Source: Forficula auricularia
Lineage: Eukaryota > Arthropoda > Insecta > Dermaptera > Forficulidae
Assembly: GCA_024734495.1 (NCBI GenBank)
Contig: JALMQS010000823.1
Span: 1-64,000, forward strand
Reading direction: 5' to 3'
Length of the DNA stretch: 64,000 bases
A program made the position numbers and the translations under genes. Of this stretch, positions 11,512 to 21,720 are shown one piece after another; the first letter of the stretch is position 1; each line of letters starts with the position of its first letter. The notes beneath the pieces were generated by a model. That model ran no database searches, was not told the DNA's origin, and was given only the letters and a program-made list of their open reading frames with translations.

Positions 11512-11625
11512 GTATATTCCAAAAGACATTAAACGATCTCACATATAGGGCGATGAGGGGCTCTCTCTTGAACTTCTACAGTTTTAACAATAGAACGTAT
11601 AGAGCGGGTCATAACCAATCTTAAT
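11512..11625 (+). pseudogene. R2-clade LINE C-terminal fragment
   Basis: Translates as LTYRAMRGSLLNFYSF followed by NNRTYRAG, nearly identical to the 32440-32525 segment (LTYRAMRGSLLNFYTF, RRTYRAG). It is the last coding stretch before the 3' UTR of the R2-like element that is much longer at 44753-47248. It is cut off from its own 3' UTR (12380-12475) by inserted SINE DNA. 5'-truncated and non-functional. Confidence 0.7.
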
Positions 11626-11715
11626 TGTATATATAAAACAAAAATCATAATAATAATGAAGTGACCTAGGATTTATCCAAGTCATTCCATGATCCGCTCT
11701 ATGAAATCTTGGCTT

Positions 11716-11891
11716 TTTTTTTGGCTTTTCGGCCTTTCTAACCATAAGCCAATTTACGATACTATATATTTTTTAAATTTTGTCTCTACCCCGGGGGTCA
11801 GATTTTAGCCGAATGCCTCGAGTCGGATTCGAACCCCTCTTGATTAGCAGGATGATATGCTACTGACTAGCCTATCTGACCCCCCCACCCC
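11716..11891 (-). repeat. SINE family C, copy 1 (tRNA-derived)
   Basis: On the minus strand a tRNA-like head has an A box (GGCTAGTCAGTAGC) and a B box region, then CTCGAGGCA, CTGACCCCCGGGGTAGAGAC and a tail GGCCGAAAAGCC plus A-run. Flanked by AAATCTTGGCTT at 11704-11715 and 11892-11903 (12-bp TSD). The B box has lost five bases in this copy. Confidence 0.85.
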
Positions 11892-11958
11892 AAATCTTGG
11901 CTTGTACTGTAGGATTTATCCAAGTCACTCAATGATCCGCTCTATGAAATCTTGGCTT

Positions 11959-12138
11959 TTTTTTTGGCTTTTCGGCCTTTCTAACCATAAGCCAATTTAC
12001 GATACTATATATTTTTTAAATTTTGTCTCTACCCCGGGGGTCAGATTTTAGCCGAATGCCTCGAGTCGGATTCGAACCCGGGTCCTCTTGATTAGCAGGA
12101 TGATATGCTACTGACTAGCCTATCTGACCCCTCCCCCC
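11959..12138 (-). repeat. SINE family C, copy 2
   Basis: Same as copy 1 but with an intact B box GGTTCGAATCC. TSD AAATCTTGGCTT at 11947-11958 and 12139-12150, inherited by tandem duplication rather than by a second insertion. Confidence 0.85.
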
Positions 12139-12155
12139 AAATCTTGGCTTGTACA

Positions 12156-12330
12156 TATCTTTTATTTTTTATTTTATTTTTTTTCATGTTTATTTTTTTT
12201 ATTTATGTTTTTGTAATTTTATTCATCTTTTTGTTCATATTTTATTTTTATTTTTTATTTATTTATTTATTTATTTATTTTTCTATTCATCTTTTTCATT
12301 TTTGTTTTTTATTTATTTGACATAGATATG
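12156..12330 (+). repeat. T-rich low-complexity tract
   Basis: Long (TTTA)n / TTTTAT repeats including ATTTATTTATTTATTT. No gene. Confidence 0.7.
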
Positions 12331-12379
12331 TATAAAATTTTAACGATGCGAGTACTGTAAATAGAGAGAGAGAGAAAAT

Positions 12380-12475
12380 GTAAATACTACCACCAAATGT
12401 ACAGACCCAATTTTTTAAGCATCTTGTCTGTTGTAAGAGGAGGCCCCCTCCATGCGTGGCCAAAAAAATAATATT
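12380..12475 (+). mobile_element. R2-clade LINE 3' UTR remnant
   Basis: GTAAGAGGAGGCCCCC followed by CCATGCGTGGCC corresponds to the terminal 3' UTR at 47205-47240 (GTGGAGGCCCC..GCGTGGCCC) and 32700-32740. With 11512-11625 this makes one 3' end split by SINE and simple-repeat DNA. Confidence 0.6.
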
Positions 12476-12479
12476 AGAA

Positions 12480-13140
12480 ATAATATTGGAAAGTAAACCT
12501 CACTCTGTCCCGCAATATATAGTAAAGAGAAGAATTTTTCATTCCATTCATTTAGAACGTAAAAATTCAAATATCAACCTTAAGTGAAAAAAGTTTTTCC
12601 TAGTGAACATTGCGTTTATATAATAATCTAAAAATTTGATTATCTTTTTTTCTGAAAATAGATAGAATTTTTTCAAAAAATCAACTCGGTGTGTAGAAAC
12701 TAATGTGTATATTAAGAGAGAAAGAATTATCAATATTTAGGTCAGAATCTATGATTTTAATAGACAATATTTTTATATTCCGTTTGAGTTGATATTTTGA
12801 AAAAAAATCTATCTATTTTCAAAAAGATACTCAAATTTTTGGATCCATTAATTAGCTAAGTTCAGATATTGATAATACAGACCATAACGAAGTATCCAAA
12901 ACGAGAATAAGCTCCATTGGCAGATAAACAGAAGCTTAAGAGAACGAAGGGATACTCCCCACTTTCGTAGGTATTTGTATATACATACTTATATTAAGCA
13001 TATAACAAAAACCATGGTGGATTTTTAAGATATTTCTCACAAAACTATAAAATGATTCTTAACACACGTGACCTTGATGAAAATATATGGACTTAAAAGG
13101 AAGTGAATCCCTCGATTCTCATGTTTTTAAATACAGTGGT
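12480..13140. other. unassigned; repeat phrase shared with 11340-11440 and 28860-28930
   Basis: 12715-12790 carries the phrase AGAGAGAAAGAATT..AGGTCA.AATCTA.GATTT..TAGA.AATATTTTTATAT, also present at 11365-11440 and (inverted) 28855-28930. It marks a dispersed family of unknown type. Confidence 0.45.
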
Positions 13141-13142
13141 AT

Positions 13143-13724
13143 TACAGTGGGTGTCCAAATTATTATACTCAAATGATTTTTATCAAGTAAATTTATTTTA
13201 TTCAAACTTTACAAAAACTCTAGTAGTTTTGGAGTGGCCTGGCAACTCGCCAGACCTGAACTCGATCTAATTTTTTTTTACTTAGGGAAAGTGGTGTAGG
13301 TTTTAGGTGAAACATGATATTAATTAATAAAGTAAAGGGTGTGTAGTTTCACAGGAGTTTCGTTCTAAAATGTAGGGGCGGCCTTAAAAAAAGAAATTTG
13401 CAAAAATAAAATAATTACTAACAAAAGAGACTTGATAGAAAATATTATTAAAGCATTGCACATACACCTGCCCTTGAAGAAATAGCCAAAATATGCATTC
13501 CCAGCATATACCACAGTGCATACAAAAGAAAGTGAGGAATCACTAAATATTGAAATTGTATTTTGAATTGTATTTGTATTATTGAATTTGTATTGTCCTA
13601 AGCTAATAAACCTATAAAGATAACAATTTAAACGATATTATGAGTTTAACAGTAAGCTGAATCCTTAAAGACGTATGAAAGATATAATTTTTCAAATGAG
13701 TATAATCATTTGGCCACCCCTGTA
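13143..13724. mobile_element. Tc1-like transposon remnant, 582 bp
   Basis: Left end TACAGTGGGTGTCCAAAT (from 13143) and right end, read inward on the minus strand, TACAGGGGTGGCCAAATG (from 13724) are matching Tc1-type inverted terminal repeats, each followed by TTATACTC and beginning with the TA dinucleotide. A short transposase piece survives at 13226-13270. A GTGGTGTAGGTTTTAGGTG module found near hammerhead elements follows at about 13283-13345, so the interior appears to have been replaced by another insertion. Confidence 0.75.
13226..13270 (+). pseudogene. Tc1/mariner transposase fragment (DDE region)
   Basis: Encodes VLEWPGNSPDLNSI and then stops. WP.NSPDLN.I is the hallmark around the second catalytic Asp of Tc1-type DDE transposases, which catalyse cut-and-paste at TA sites. 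The downstream ENLW block is gone, because the following DNA belongs to another repeat. Only about 14 residues remain. Confidence 0.8.
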
Positions 13725-14207
13725 AATAATCTACTTTCATAAAATGTTCTTATATACATTAGTGTAATATTTCAAGTTTACATATAAAAATGTTCATCAA
13801 TAAAATAAAATAATAATAAATTTAAAGTATTAAAAAACTACATTTTACACTATTATATAGGTAGGATTTATTAATAACCAAGCAAACAAAAAATACCCTA
13901 CTTCTATCATCGTTATCAAACATACTTAAACTGTCATCAAGGAGACTGGCAAGTAACTAAGTTATTTTTACGATATAACATCGACGTGACTTTCGTGGTA
14001 CACTACGGCTTGTAATGTTAGTAGCAATTCCCAGATAAAAAATATTCTAGATTTGATAAGTGTGCCGAAAATCAGAAGAGCTAGTTAACAGGGAGGTAAT
14101 TGTGTTGTTGTTATGGGAGAATAGAAATTGTTTCCTTGATAACTTTCTGCCATTAGTTGTTAAGATTAGTGAATTGGCTATTATATAATGCAATTATTAA
14201 TTCTAAA
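13725..14207. other. unassigned AT-rich DNA
   Basis: Nothing recognised beyond simple A/T runs. Confidence 0.35.
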
Positions 14208-14722
14208 TACAGTGAAATCCCGATACTTCGTATCCCGATAAATCGTAAGAAAGTGCTGGCCCCTTGGAAAAATCTCGTTAATTCATATAAAACAATGCAT
14301 TTTAATCCCCTCGTTATAATGTATTTTTTCCTCTCCAAGATCTATAAAATTTCTCATAATTCATATTTTTCCCTTGAATTAGAGTCATGTTTTGAGAAAA
14401 TCTCGTTAATTCGTATAAAACCAATCCCCTCGTTATATGTCATGTACATGTTTATGTAGTTTTAATTTACTGTACAATCCAAAATAATGTAAAATTCATA
14501 CTACTGTATCTAAATACACTATTTTTTATGTATACATATGTATGTATGTACATACATATTTATAAAACAATAAAAATAAATTAAAACTTTCGATATATCG
14601 TATTTTTAATTTTTACCCTCGATATATTATCATTTATCATAATCTCGATATAGCGAACATTTCGATATATCGTACTTATCCTTTGTCCTCTTGAAGATAC
14701 GATATATCGGGATTCTACTGTA
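14208..14722. mobile_element. pogo/Tigger-like MITE, 515 bp
   Basis: TACAGTGAAATCCCGATA (from 14208) and its partner from the right, TACAGTAGAATCCCGATA (from 14722), are inverted ends. Inside, ATATCGTA / CGATATATCG words repeat. The TA-flanked CAGT..AATCCCGATA ends are pogo/Tigger-like. No transposase, so a MITE. Confidence 0.7.
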
Positions 14723-14861
14723 GTTAGAAAATATGTCATACTCTTTCTGGATTTATGACAATAAATAGTAAAGATTTTAAAGGATTCGTAATTAAAAAAA
14801 AATTTTAATTTTAAAATTTTGAATTTCCATCGCAACTTATCACCTGACTGTTTCTACTTAA

Positions 14862-15610
14862 TCTACATATATAAAATTAAGGTTTTGTCTGTACATTGGT
14901 TCAAATCACGCCAAATTTTGGTTGCACACGTTTCAAGCAAAGCTATGAACGAAAACACCTTCAACAAAATTCCTGTCTGTATGTATGTATGTTTGTATGT
15001 CTGTCTGTTTCCGTCGTTTCCGAAAAGTTGCTCACGATTCATGTAAAAACGGCTGAAGGGATTATTATGAAATTTCAAATTTACATCAGATGTCTTCTAA
15101 CTTACGTTTTTAGCTATATAACGTTTTGATATTTTGACCCCAGAAGGGGGTTTGGGGGGGGGGCGCACGAATGAAAATTATCAAATAACTCCTAAACTAT
15201 TAACCCTAAGTCAAATTTTATAATAAACAAAGTTGTAGGGGATGTGATTTTTGACAGCTTTTGTTTAAAAAAATGTCCCCCAAAAACCACCCAAAAGGGG
15301 GGGGGGGTGAAAAAATGTAAATTCTTGCCCTTGGAGCAAACTAAACCAAATTTTGTATACATATTCTCTGGGCCTCTAGAGAGCTAGAAATGCAAAAACT
15401 AACCACCCAAAATGGGGTGGATGGGGTGCGGGGTCCGAGGTGGGTGCGGTGCGGGCGGGGGTTGTGAACGGGTGCGGGGGTGGGGGTGTTGGATGGGGTT
15501 GGGGGGCATGGTGAGGGAGTGGGGGTGAGGGTAGAGTTCGAGGGCTGGGGGTCCAGGGGGCTTGCCTCCTGGCTAGCAAGAGGGCCGCCGAAGGCGGGTC
15601 TTGCAGCTAG
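14862..15610 (+). mobile_element. non-autonomous Helitron-like element, 749 bp
   Basis: Starts TCTACATATATAAAATTAAGG minus its last base, directly after an A, and ends GCCGCCGAAGGCGGG-TCTTGCAG-CTAG directly before a T. That is TC at the 5' end, a GC-rich hairpin about 10 bases before a 3' CTAG, and insertion between A and T, as known for Helitrons. The interior has the phrase AAACGGCTGAAGGGATTATTATG, a ~115-bp G-rich minisatellite module, and a very G-rich stretch (15415-15555). No Rep/helicase frame. Confidence 0.7.
15290..15420. repeat. G-run minisatellite module (module M) inside the Helitron
   Basis: Shares AAACTAACCACCCAAAATGGGG and the AACCAAATTTTGTATACATA phrase, minus a base or two, with 19570-19760, 37510-37760, 44510-44700, 51290-51540 and 53110-53330. 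One to two units here. Confidence 0.75.
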
Positions 15611-17041
15611 TTTTTTATAAAGTTCTTAAATAATAATGCGGAGTTACTACAAAAACAGAATAAGCTGAAGCTCATTTAGTATTTAATCTTATTCAAGATT
15701 GAAAGGGGCATATTTATATTCTACTATGAAAAAATAAAATAAATTATTTCATTGGGTGTACAAACAGCTAGGGTGAAGGTCTCTCTCCAATTGACGAAAA
15801 TAGCCTGGAACGAACTCTTCCAAAAAACATAGAAACAAAGAAACAAAAAAAAATCCAAAATGAACGCCTCAGAAGATATCATCGACAATATAGGAAAGAT
15901 GTATTTTTAAATTTCATTTTAATAAATACTATTTTTATCTAATTTCAATAGCTGATGCCTTTCCCTCGTTCCATTTAACTCATTCGCTTGTTTTTTTGAC
16001 TTTATTCTGATTACTCTTATTTGGTTTTGTAATAAATAAATGCTTATTATTCAAGTATTATAATATCATCGAAAATCCTAAACCATTCAAATTAAAAAAG
16101 AAAACAAATATTATCTTTCTACAAAGACTCAATGTCTAAATTACAAAATTTTATATCCCCCCCCTCCCCCTTCTTCTATTTCGAACTTACCAAATTATTT
16201 ACCAAACAAAATACAGATAAATTTGAAAAAGAATGATAAATATTTACTTGTATTATAATTGGAAATAAAATAAAGTTATATCACTCCAATTGTATATCTA
16301 TGTACCTTGTATACTACTACTAGTACTATGAGAGGCGAACTTTGCTCTATGAACATTCAACTTATATTACTCAAATAAATCTGTTTCTCGATGTGCGTCT
16401 AGGAGTTAGGCATAATATTGAATTAATTTGAATTTTTTTCTTTTGGTCTATGAGTATAATAATGGTTGAATGTCGAAGGAATGAGCGGGATTTCATAAGA
16501 TAGTGTTTAATAATTTCATGCGTATCGATGTTTTTATTCTTTGTTTCAATTTAACGACGTATAACAAAATATAGTAACCGAATAAATTTTGTACAAATTA
16601 TTTTCATACCTAATCTTCAAATTTGAGCTGCAAATCTCACGATATTTCATCAAGGAGCGGGGTCGAAAAATCGCCAAAATCGCCTCACCTAATTTAGGGA
16701 ATTTGAATCTGTGGCAGCTTAAAGAAATTTTTCATTTCACCTACTCTTAGAGCAGTCAGATTTTTTGTTGCTAAAAATTGGATGAAATTTTTTTTGGCGG
16801 GATAGGAAAGTACACTTCTGTTTGATCCTAGTTTAAAATTTTAAAGAAAATAATATTATTAACCCTTATTTCGAAGCTCCAACAACCCCCACGTAATAAG
16901 GGCTTCATTGCCAGGTCAAAATACGTCAAATTAAAAAAAAATATTCAATAATAAGTTCAGAAATTAGAATAAGAAAAATTGTTAAAAAAACCAAATGAAA
17001 CGAAACGATGATTCGTGACATGAAACTTGATTCTGTTGAAG
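15611..17041. other. unassigned AT-rich DNA
   Basis: No gene, tRNA-like box or terminus recognised in 1.4 kb. A C-run (16156-16168) is the only marked low-complexity feature. Confidence 0.35.
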
Positions 17042-17395
17042 CTTAAAAAAGTATTAAGTAATAAGGGGTCTAAAATTATAAATTAAGAAGATAGCTTACT
17101 TTGTTAAAAATAACATGATACAAAAATATAATTCAACGAATAAAGGTAAATAACTCCTTAATTTGGGGTCGGGTCAGGCTAGGGGCTCGCGTACCAGCCT
17201 GCTAACCAAGTGGACCCGGGTTCGAATCCGACTCGAGGAATCCGGCTACAATCTGTTCCCTGTGTAGAGACAAATTAAAATAATAATAATAATAATAAGT
17301 ATCGTAAATTGGCTAATGGCTAGAAAGGCCGAAAAGTCAAAAAAAACTTCTTAATTTATAATTTTAGACCCCTTATTACTTAATACTTTTTTAAA
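17042..17395. repeat. hairpin with 48-bp arms and a SINE in its loop
   Basis: 17042-17090 is the near-perfect reverse complement of 17347-17395, including TAAGTAATAAGGGGTCTAAA. The loop is mostly SINE family C copy 3. The SINE landed at the loop-side edge of an existing hairpin, or the arms formed around it. Confidence 0.8.
17165..17344 (+). repeat. SINE family C, copy 3
   Basis: tRNA-like head with A box near GGCTAGGGGCTCGCG and B box GGTTCGAATCC, then CTCGAGGAATCCGGC, an (ATA)n expansion and the tail GGCCGAAAAGTC plus A-run. Flanks AACTCCTTAATTT (17152-17164) and AACTTCTTAATTT (17345-17357) are a 13-bp TSD with one mismatch. Confidence 0.85.
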
Positions 17396-17437
17396 GGGAA
17401 TCTAATTTACTATCAAAATAAATAAATATATATATAT

Positions 17438-17573
17438 AGGGTGTTTCATTAAGAAATATAAAGTTATATTATAAATTGTGGTATTTTTTGAGACACAATT
17501 TATAATTTTAAAACATTATAGTACCATATCTAAATAAAGTTATATATTGTTGCGCTTAAACGGAGCACCCTGT
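17438..17573. mobile_element. short MITE-like element
   Basis: TATAGGGTGTTTCATT at the left faces GAGCACCCTGTATA at the right, giving short inverted ends (TATAGGGTG / CACCCTGTATA), with an internal inverted pair TTATAAATTGTG / CACAATTTATAA. No superfamily assigned. Confidence 0.45.
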
Positions 17574-18349
17574 ATACAAATCCATATAGTACTCAAATAG
17601 ACAATAATATACCATATAAATTATATTTGATGAGTTTTATATATATAAATCTGTATCCTTTTGTGTGACTAATTTTAAAGATTTGGACTTTTTTCTTCTA
17701 TTCGAATTCGTCGTCTCAAATAACTCAATAAATAAACACATTACATTCAGCTTCCGACTTCGATCACGTTTCAAATGGAGAATAAACGTACCGTTCGGGG
17801 CTACCCTTAAGTATTCTTTATTTCAAATAGAAAACAGTTTTTATATATATTGGACCAAAAAAAGATGATGGCAACACTCGATTCCTTTCGTTTCCTCTTC
17901 TCGGCACGAACAATAAAATTATTAAGTTAAAACATGAGCATTATCCTATTGAAAATAAAAGAATCAAATATATATTATGTTTTAAAAATTGGATGTTTTT
18001 CTCCCTAAAAAAAAACAGCAATACAAATAAATTAAAACTTTTTATAGCCTCCAGCAAGTTAATAAAAGAAATATATAATTTAAACACAATTACATTACAA
18101 ATTCATTCAAATGAAAAATGCGGCTGTAATTAACAAATGAATATTTTAAATTACGCTATAAAAGCTATAATGTAGAATTTGCTGTAGTTTTATGGAAATC
18201 AAAGCATGCGCAAGCCAAGTTCGAGCATTAGCTTGGCCGTATACACGCTGTAAGCTATTTAGACGAAGCATTTCGAGCCAATTTCGACACCCCTGCAGCT
18301 CGGAATTAATTTGAGATACAGAGCTGAAATTATACACATGTTTATATGA

Positions 18350-18620
18350 CTGTGGGTCAGTGGCTAGAGTGTCGGGTCGCTGACTCGGAGATCGCTGGTT
18401 CGAGACCGAGTCTCGGCAGATATATATTTGCAGTCGCCTCCTCTTGGAAAGTAATGGCAACCTACCAAGAGTATAATTGCCTAGTCACCTCTCCAAATTA
18501 GCCGTTCGGAACCGGCGTTAAAAAGTAGGTCTGTATAAAAACAACTAAAACACACTCAGCACAGGTATATGTGGAGAGGCGCCGAGACCCGTTTCGGGTA
18601 TGGCACTCGAAGAAGAAGAA
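18350..18620 (+). repeat. SINE family A, copy 1 (tRNA-derived)
   Basis: Head: A box AGTGGCTAGAGTGTCGGG and B box GGTTCGAGACC, about 45 bases apart as in tRNA genes. Body: CCTCTTGGAAAGTAATGGC, GAACCGGCGTTAAAAAGTAG, GTGGAGAGGCGCCGAGA. Tail GGCACTCGAAGAAGAAGAA. Transcription by RNA polymerase III from the internal promoter is inferred. Confidence 0.85.
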
Positions 18621-18709
18621 TTATATAGTCCATCTTGAGGAGAGTACCAAATTTCAATAATATAGCTTAAATATATTTTGAGATATGGACCTGAGAAAAT
18701 AGCTAATTT

Positions 18710-19873
18710 TTAACCGACTTCAAAAAAGGAGGAGGTTCTCTATTCGACTGAATTTTTTTTTTTTTTTTTTGTGCCTATGTTACCTCATATCTCCCCCAAT
18801 TGTCAACCGATTTTGAAAATTTTTTTTGCATTGTGTCCAGTCTAGCTTCCGATTGGTCCCATTTTTTTTCGATTTTTTTTCATAGGTATTAGACCTTTTT
18901 TATTAGGTTTGTTTAGACCTAACCTCTTTGTTTATGAACCGATTTCGATGGTTCTTTTTTTATCCGAAAGGGAGTGTCTTAGGGATGGTGTCATATTAAT
19001 TTGGTCAAGTTCTGATGATATGATCACTATTAATAACATCACTAAAAAGAGAAAAATAAAAATTTTTAAGAAAAAATAAAAACCGACTTCAAAAGATTAA
19101 ATGCAACAAATAAAATACACTAAAGGGTATAAAATAATTATTATCTTATTTAGTTACAACTAAACGACGAAATATTAACACGAAATTGCTTTTTGAATTC
19201 GGTACCAAACAAACTATACCTATAAGCGAGCATATCCTCCAAACGTACTAAGTAAGATCCGTCGAGTGCGATTCATAAAAGGTATATGTTTGGCACCGAC
19301 TTCAAAAAGTAATTTCGTGTTAATATTTCGTCGTTTAATTGTAACTAAATAAGATAATAATTATTTTATACCTTTTAGTGTATTTTATTTGTTGCATTTA
19401 ATTTTTTGAAGTCGGTTTTTATTTTTTCTTAAAAATTTTGGAACTCACTCAATGACAGGCCATCAAAACCTATAGGGTACTTCCAATCATTCCATCATCA
19501 TGAAATTTCGCCTGCTAGTAGAGTTTGGGACACAAACAAAGGAAAAATTCAAAAAATCCAAACTTTCTATCTTTCAGCCCCTTTAAAATGGGGGGAGGGA
19601 TCAAAAATGAAAATTCTAGCCTGTTGGACCAAACTCAACCAAATTTTGTATACATATTCTATGGGGCCCCTGAAGGTTAGAAATCCAAAAACTAACCACC
19701 CAAAATGGGGGGGGGTCAAAAATGAAAATTCTAGTCCTTTGAACGAAGAGGCTTCCTCATAACTTACAAAAAGAAGAGAAATTTCAACCAAAACATTCTG
19801 TGAGGAAACAGTCCAAGTTCGAAAAAAAAATTCAGTCGAATTGAGAACCTCCTTCTTTTTTGAAGTCGGTTAA
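18710..19873. mobile_element. TIR element (ACCGACTTC terminus), 1164 bp, with internal palindrome
   Basis: Left end TTAACCGACTTCAAAAAAGG and right end (minus strand) TTAACCGACTTCAAAAAAG followed by GGAGGTTCTC are inverted terminal repeats of over 30 bases. A poly-T run follows the left end. Inside, 19060-19440 is itself a palindrome built on TAGTTACAACTAAACGACG and its mirror, and module M occurs at 19570-19760. A second copy lacking the right end lies at 59159-60000. No transposase frame. Its superfamily is not assigned, but this terminus type is common in insects. Confidence 0.75.
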
Positions 19874-19879
19874 AAAGTA

Positions 19880-19997
19880 GTGAAATCTAGTGTTTAGCCA
19901 AGTTAAATTCACCAAGAATAATTAAGTTGAGAAAATAGTAGATCTCTCAACTTAATTATTCTTGACGAATTTAACTTGGTTACACACTAGATTTCAC
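19880..19997. repeat. hairpin MITE, 118 bp
   Basis: GTGAAATCTAGTGTTTAGCC at the left mirrors GGTTACACACTAGATTTCAC at the right, with the rest of each ~52-base arm (AAGAATAATTAAGTTGAG) complementary around a short loop. It abuts the right end of the preceding TIR element. Confidence 0.8.
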
Positions 19998-20099
19998 CAA
20001 ATTTTCGAAATTGGCCTGTTTTTTCACAGAATGTTTTGGTTGAGATAGGTATTAACTAATATAGGGGTTCCCAAACTTTATTTCTTTACAAGTATTTCC

Positions 20100-20760
20100 A
20101 CAGATCCTAAAGAGCAATTGAGCAAAAATCGGACGAAATCTTGAAAGGTCTTGAAATTTCAAACACTAGAAACAAAAATACAACTTAAACAAAAACGTAA
20201 TGACCTGTTTTCTAAGAATAAGGCGGCACCAACATTTTGGGATGCTAAAGGAATATTTATTAATGATTTTCTTGAGAAAGGAAAAATATTAACTAACCAG
20301 TACCACGCAACACTTTTGGACAAGATGAAAACAGAGAATACTCAGGAGTTAGGAGCCAAGTGATGTTTCTCCAGGACAATGCACTCACTCTTTCATATAC
20401 AATCGGCTAGAAAACATGAACAGAATCGATGCTCGCTAACCTTACGCATCCACCTTTGTAATGCCTTTGTTATTTCTTTTGTTTTTGTTTTGTATTTTTG
20501 TATTGAATATTTTTTTATTTCATTGATCATATGAGGCAAACTGCCTCACAGCACAGTAAGCTTGTAATGCCAAAGATAGATAAATAAATAAATATTCATT
20601 CATTCACCTAGTTCGCCTGATTTGGCTACCTTGAACTTCTGATTTGTTCGAGATTTTGATCAAATAAAATTGATTGAGTCTGTAAACAGCTATTTAGGAA
20701 ACATCCAACTTAAAGTCGTTCCTAGGAGGAAATCGAAACGCTAGAGAAATGTTATTACAT
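20100..20760 (+). pseudogene. mariner transposase remnant
   Basis: The frame at 20151-20363 contains TFWDAKGIFINDFLEKGK and YHATLLDKMK, the diagnostic central block of mariner transposase (FWDA.GI....LEKG......Y...L..L). After a frameshift FLQDNA (about 20370) gives the second catalytic Asp, then LTHPP (about 20440-20454). The protein resumes at 20607-20639 as PSSPDLATLNF, the SPDLAP.D block, after a 145-bp insertion. Stops, frameshifts and missing ends make it a fossil; no intact terminal repeats seen. Confidence 0.85.
20456..20600 (+). mobile_element. LINE 3'-tail insertion in the mariner
   Basis: 145 bp ending in GATAGATAAATAAATAAAT, a microsatellite tail as in many LINE 3' ends, 5'-truncated. 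Flanked by CATCCACCT (20447-20455) and CATTCACCT (20601-20609), a 9-bp TSD with one mismatch. Removing it joins the mariner LTHPP and SPDLA blocks. Confidence 0.7.
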
Positions 20761-20849
20761 ATCTGTTGAACTGAGAAGAGTTGAGGTAGCCCTTTCGCGA
20801 CAATCCACACAAAAAGTTTTAGCCTCGTAACCACTCTATACATATGAAC

Positions 20850-21400
20850 GGTACTAAAATTTTAGGTTATGTTTTTTTAACGTGACTGTACTTCTCAAAC
20901 TATTTTTCATGTTATTTTATGCCAATAATTATTATCCACTAAAGTTTCTAAGTATTTTGTTTAAAATTTTTAATTATTTCATATTTTCATGCCATTTTCT
21001 TTTATTCCTCCATATTACTCATTAGAACTTTGCCGGATCGTTTCCAAGCGACTGTTCTTATATCCCCTCCACTAAAAATAATCACCCAAATACGTTTTTT
21101 TTTTATCAAAACTACGAGATAAATAATTTCATTTTTTTTCTTTTAAGTTACTCCGAATACATTATTCTAACAAATATTAGTTTTTCATCAAGATGCTGAA
21201 AGTCATTCATTGAAAAAAAGTAAAATAATGATCATTTTCCCACACTTTCCCATGCTTCCATATGCACAAAATTTTATTTTTAATTGCAATTATTTCATGT
21301 TTGGTGTGGTAAAACGTCTTCAAATTTTAACAGTGTGTTTATTATGCTTTTAATGACTTATATTTCAAGTTTTGAAGACTTCTTGAACTTTTAAATTTGT
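20850..21400 (+). repeat. dispersed repeat, inverted copy at 60785-61540
   Basis: Shared text includes TAAAATTTTAGGTTATG, TTTTCATCAAGATG, TAACAAATATTAGTTTTTCATC and AGCATAATAAAC-type sequence, in opposite orientation at 60785-61540. In that copy about 300 bases of balanced composition (61170-61470) lie between segments that are close together here. Confidence 0.7.
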
Positions 21401-21429
21401 GAAAGAACTACCTTAAGTTGAAAAATAAA

Positions 21430-21720
21430 ATATAATTAAATTAAATTAGGGAAGGAAGAAAAGATTTTGAATTATAGACAAAAGGATCAGCCGGGATTCG
21501 AACCCGGGATCTTCGCATGTGCGCTGCGATGCCTTCATAAGAGCCTTAGCCTTATCCTCTTGCCCACTGATCCCCGAACTCAAGTTAATGTCTATATGAA
21601 TCTGGCCATTTTATTTAATCTTTTAATCTCTTCCTCATTCATTTTTGCAGCTCTGTAATGGCCGGACTATTATTAAACTATATTCAAACGCCTCCCAAGT
21701 TATAGCCCCCAATAGCTATA
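21430..21720 (-). mobile_element. tRNA-like element, single copy
   Basis: Same family as the two arms of 26848-27582: matching ends (GGGAAGGAAGAAAAGATTTT side and the CCTCCCAA side) around a tRNA-like core at 21484-21573. Unlike that insertion it is not head-to-head. About 290 bp. Confidence 0.6.
21484..21573 (-). tRNA. tRNA-like core (pseudo-tRNA), 90 nt
   Basis: On the minus strand GGATCAG and CTGATCC form a 7-bp acceptor. An A-box-like GTGGGCAAGAGGATAAGG and a perfect B box GGTTCGAATCC in a GC-rich T arm are present. CGCA..TGCG could be a variable arm. The anticodon arm is not standard, so I read it as a tRNA-derived polymerase III promoter, not a working tRNA. Confidence 0.55.

Larger units (their letters stand above)
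11668..12155. repeat. tandem duplication (about 243 bp) of a SINE-bearing segment
   Basis: AGGATTTATCC..AAGTCA begins at 11668 and again at 11911. Each unit contains the same pre-SINE flank, the same SINE family C copy and the same TSD. The first unit lacks a few bases in the B box (GAACCCCTC against GAACCCGGGTCCTC). The duplication therefore post-dates the SINE insertion. Confidence 0.85.

Noticed and set aside
15376..15579. Proline-rich minus-strand frame
   Set aside because: Translation of the G/T-rich segment of the Helitron-like element; no domain.
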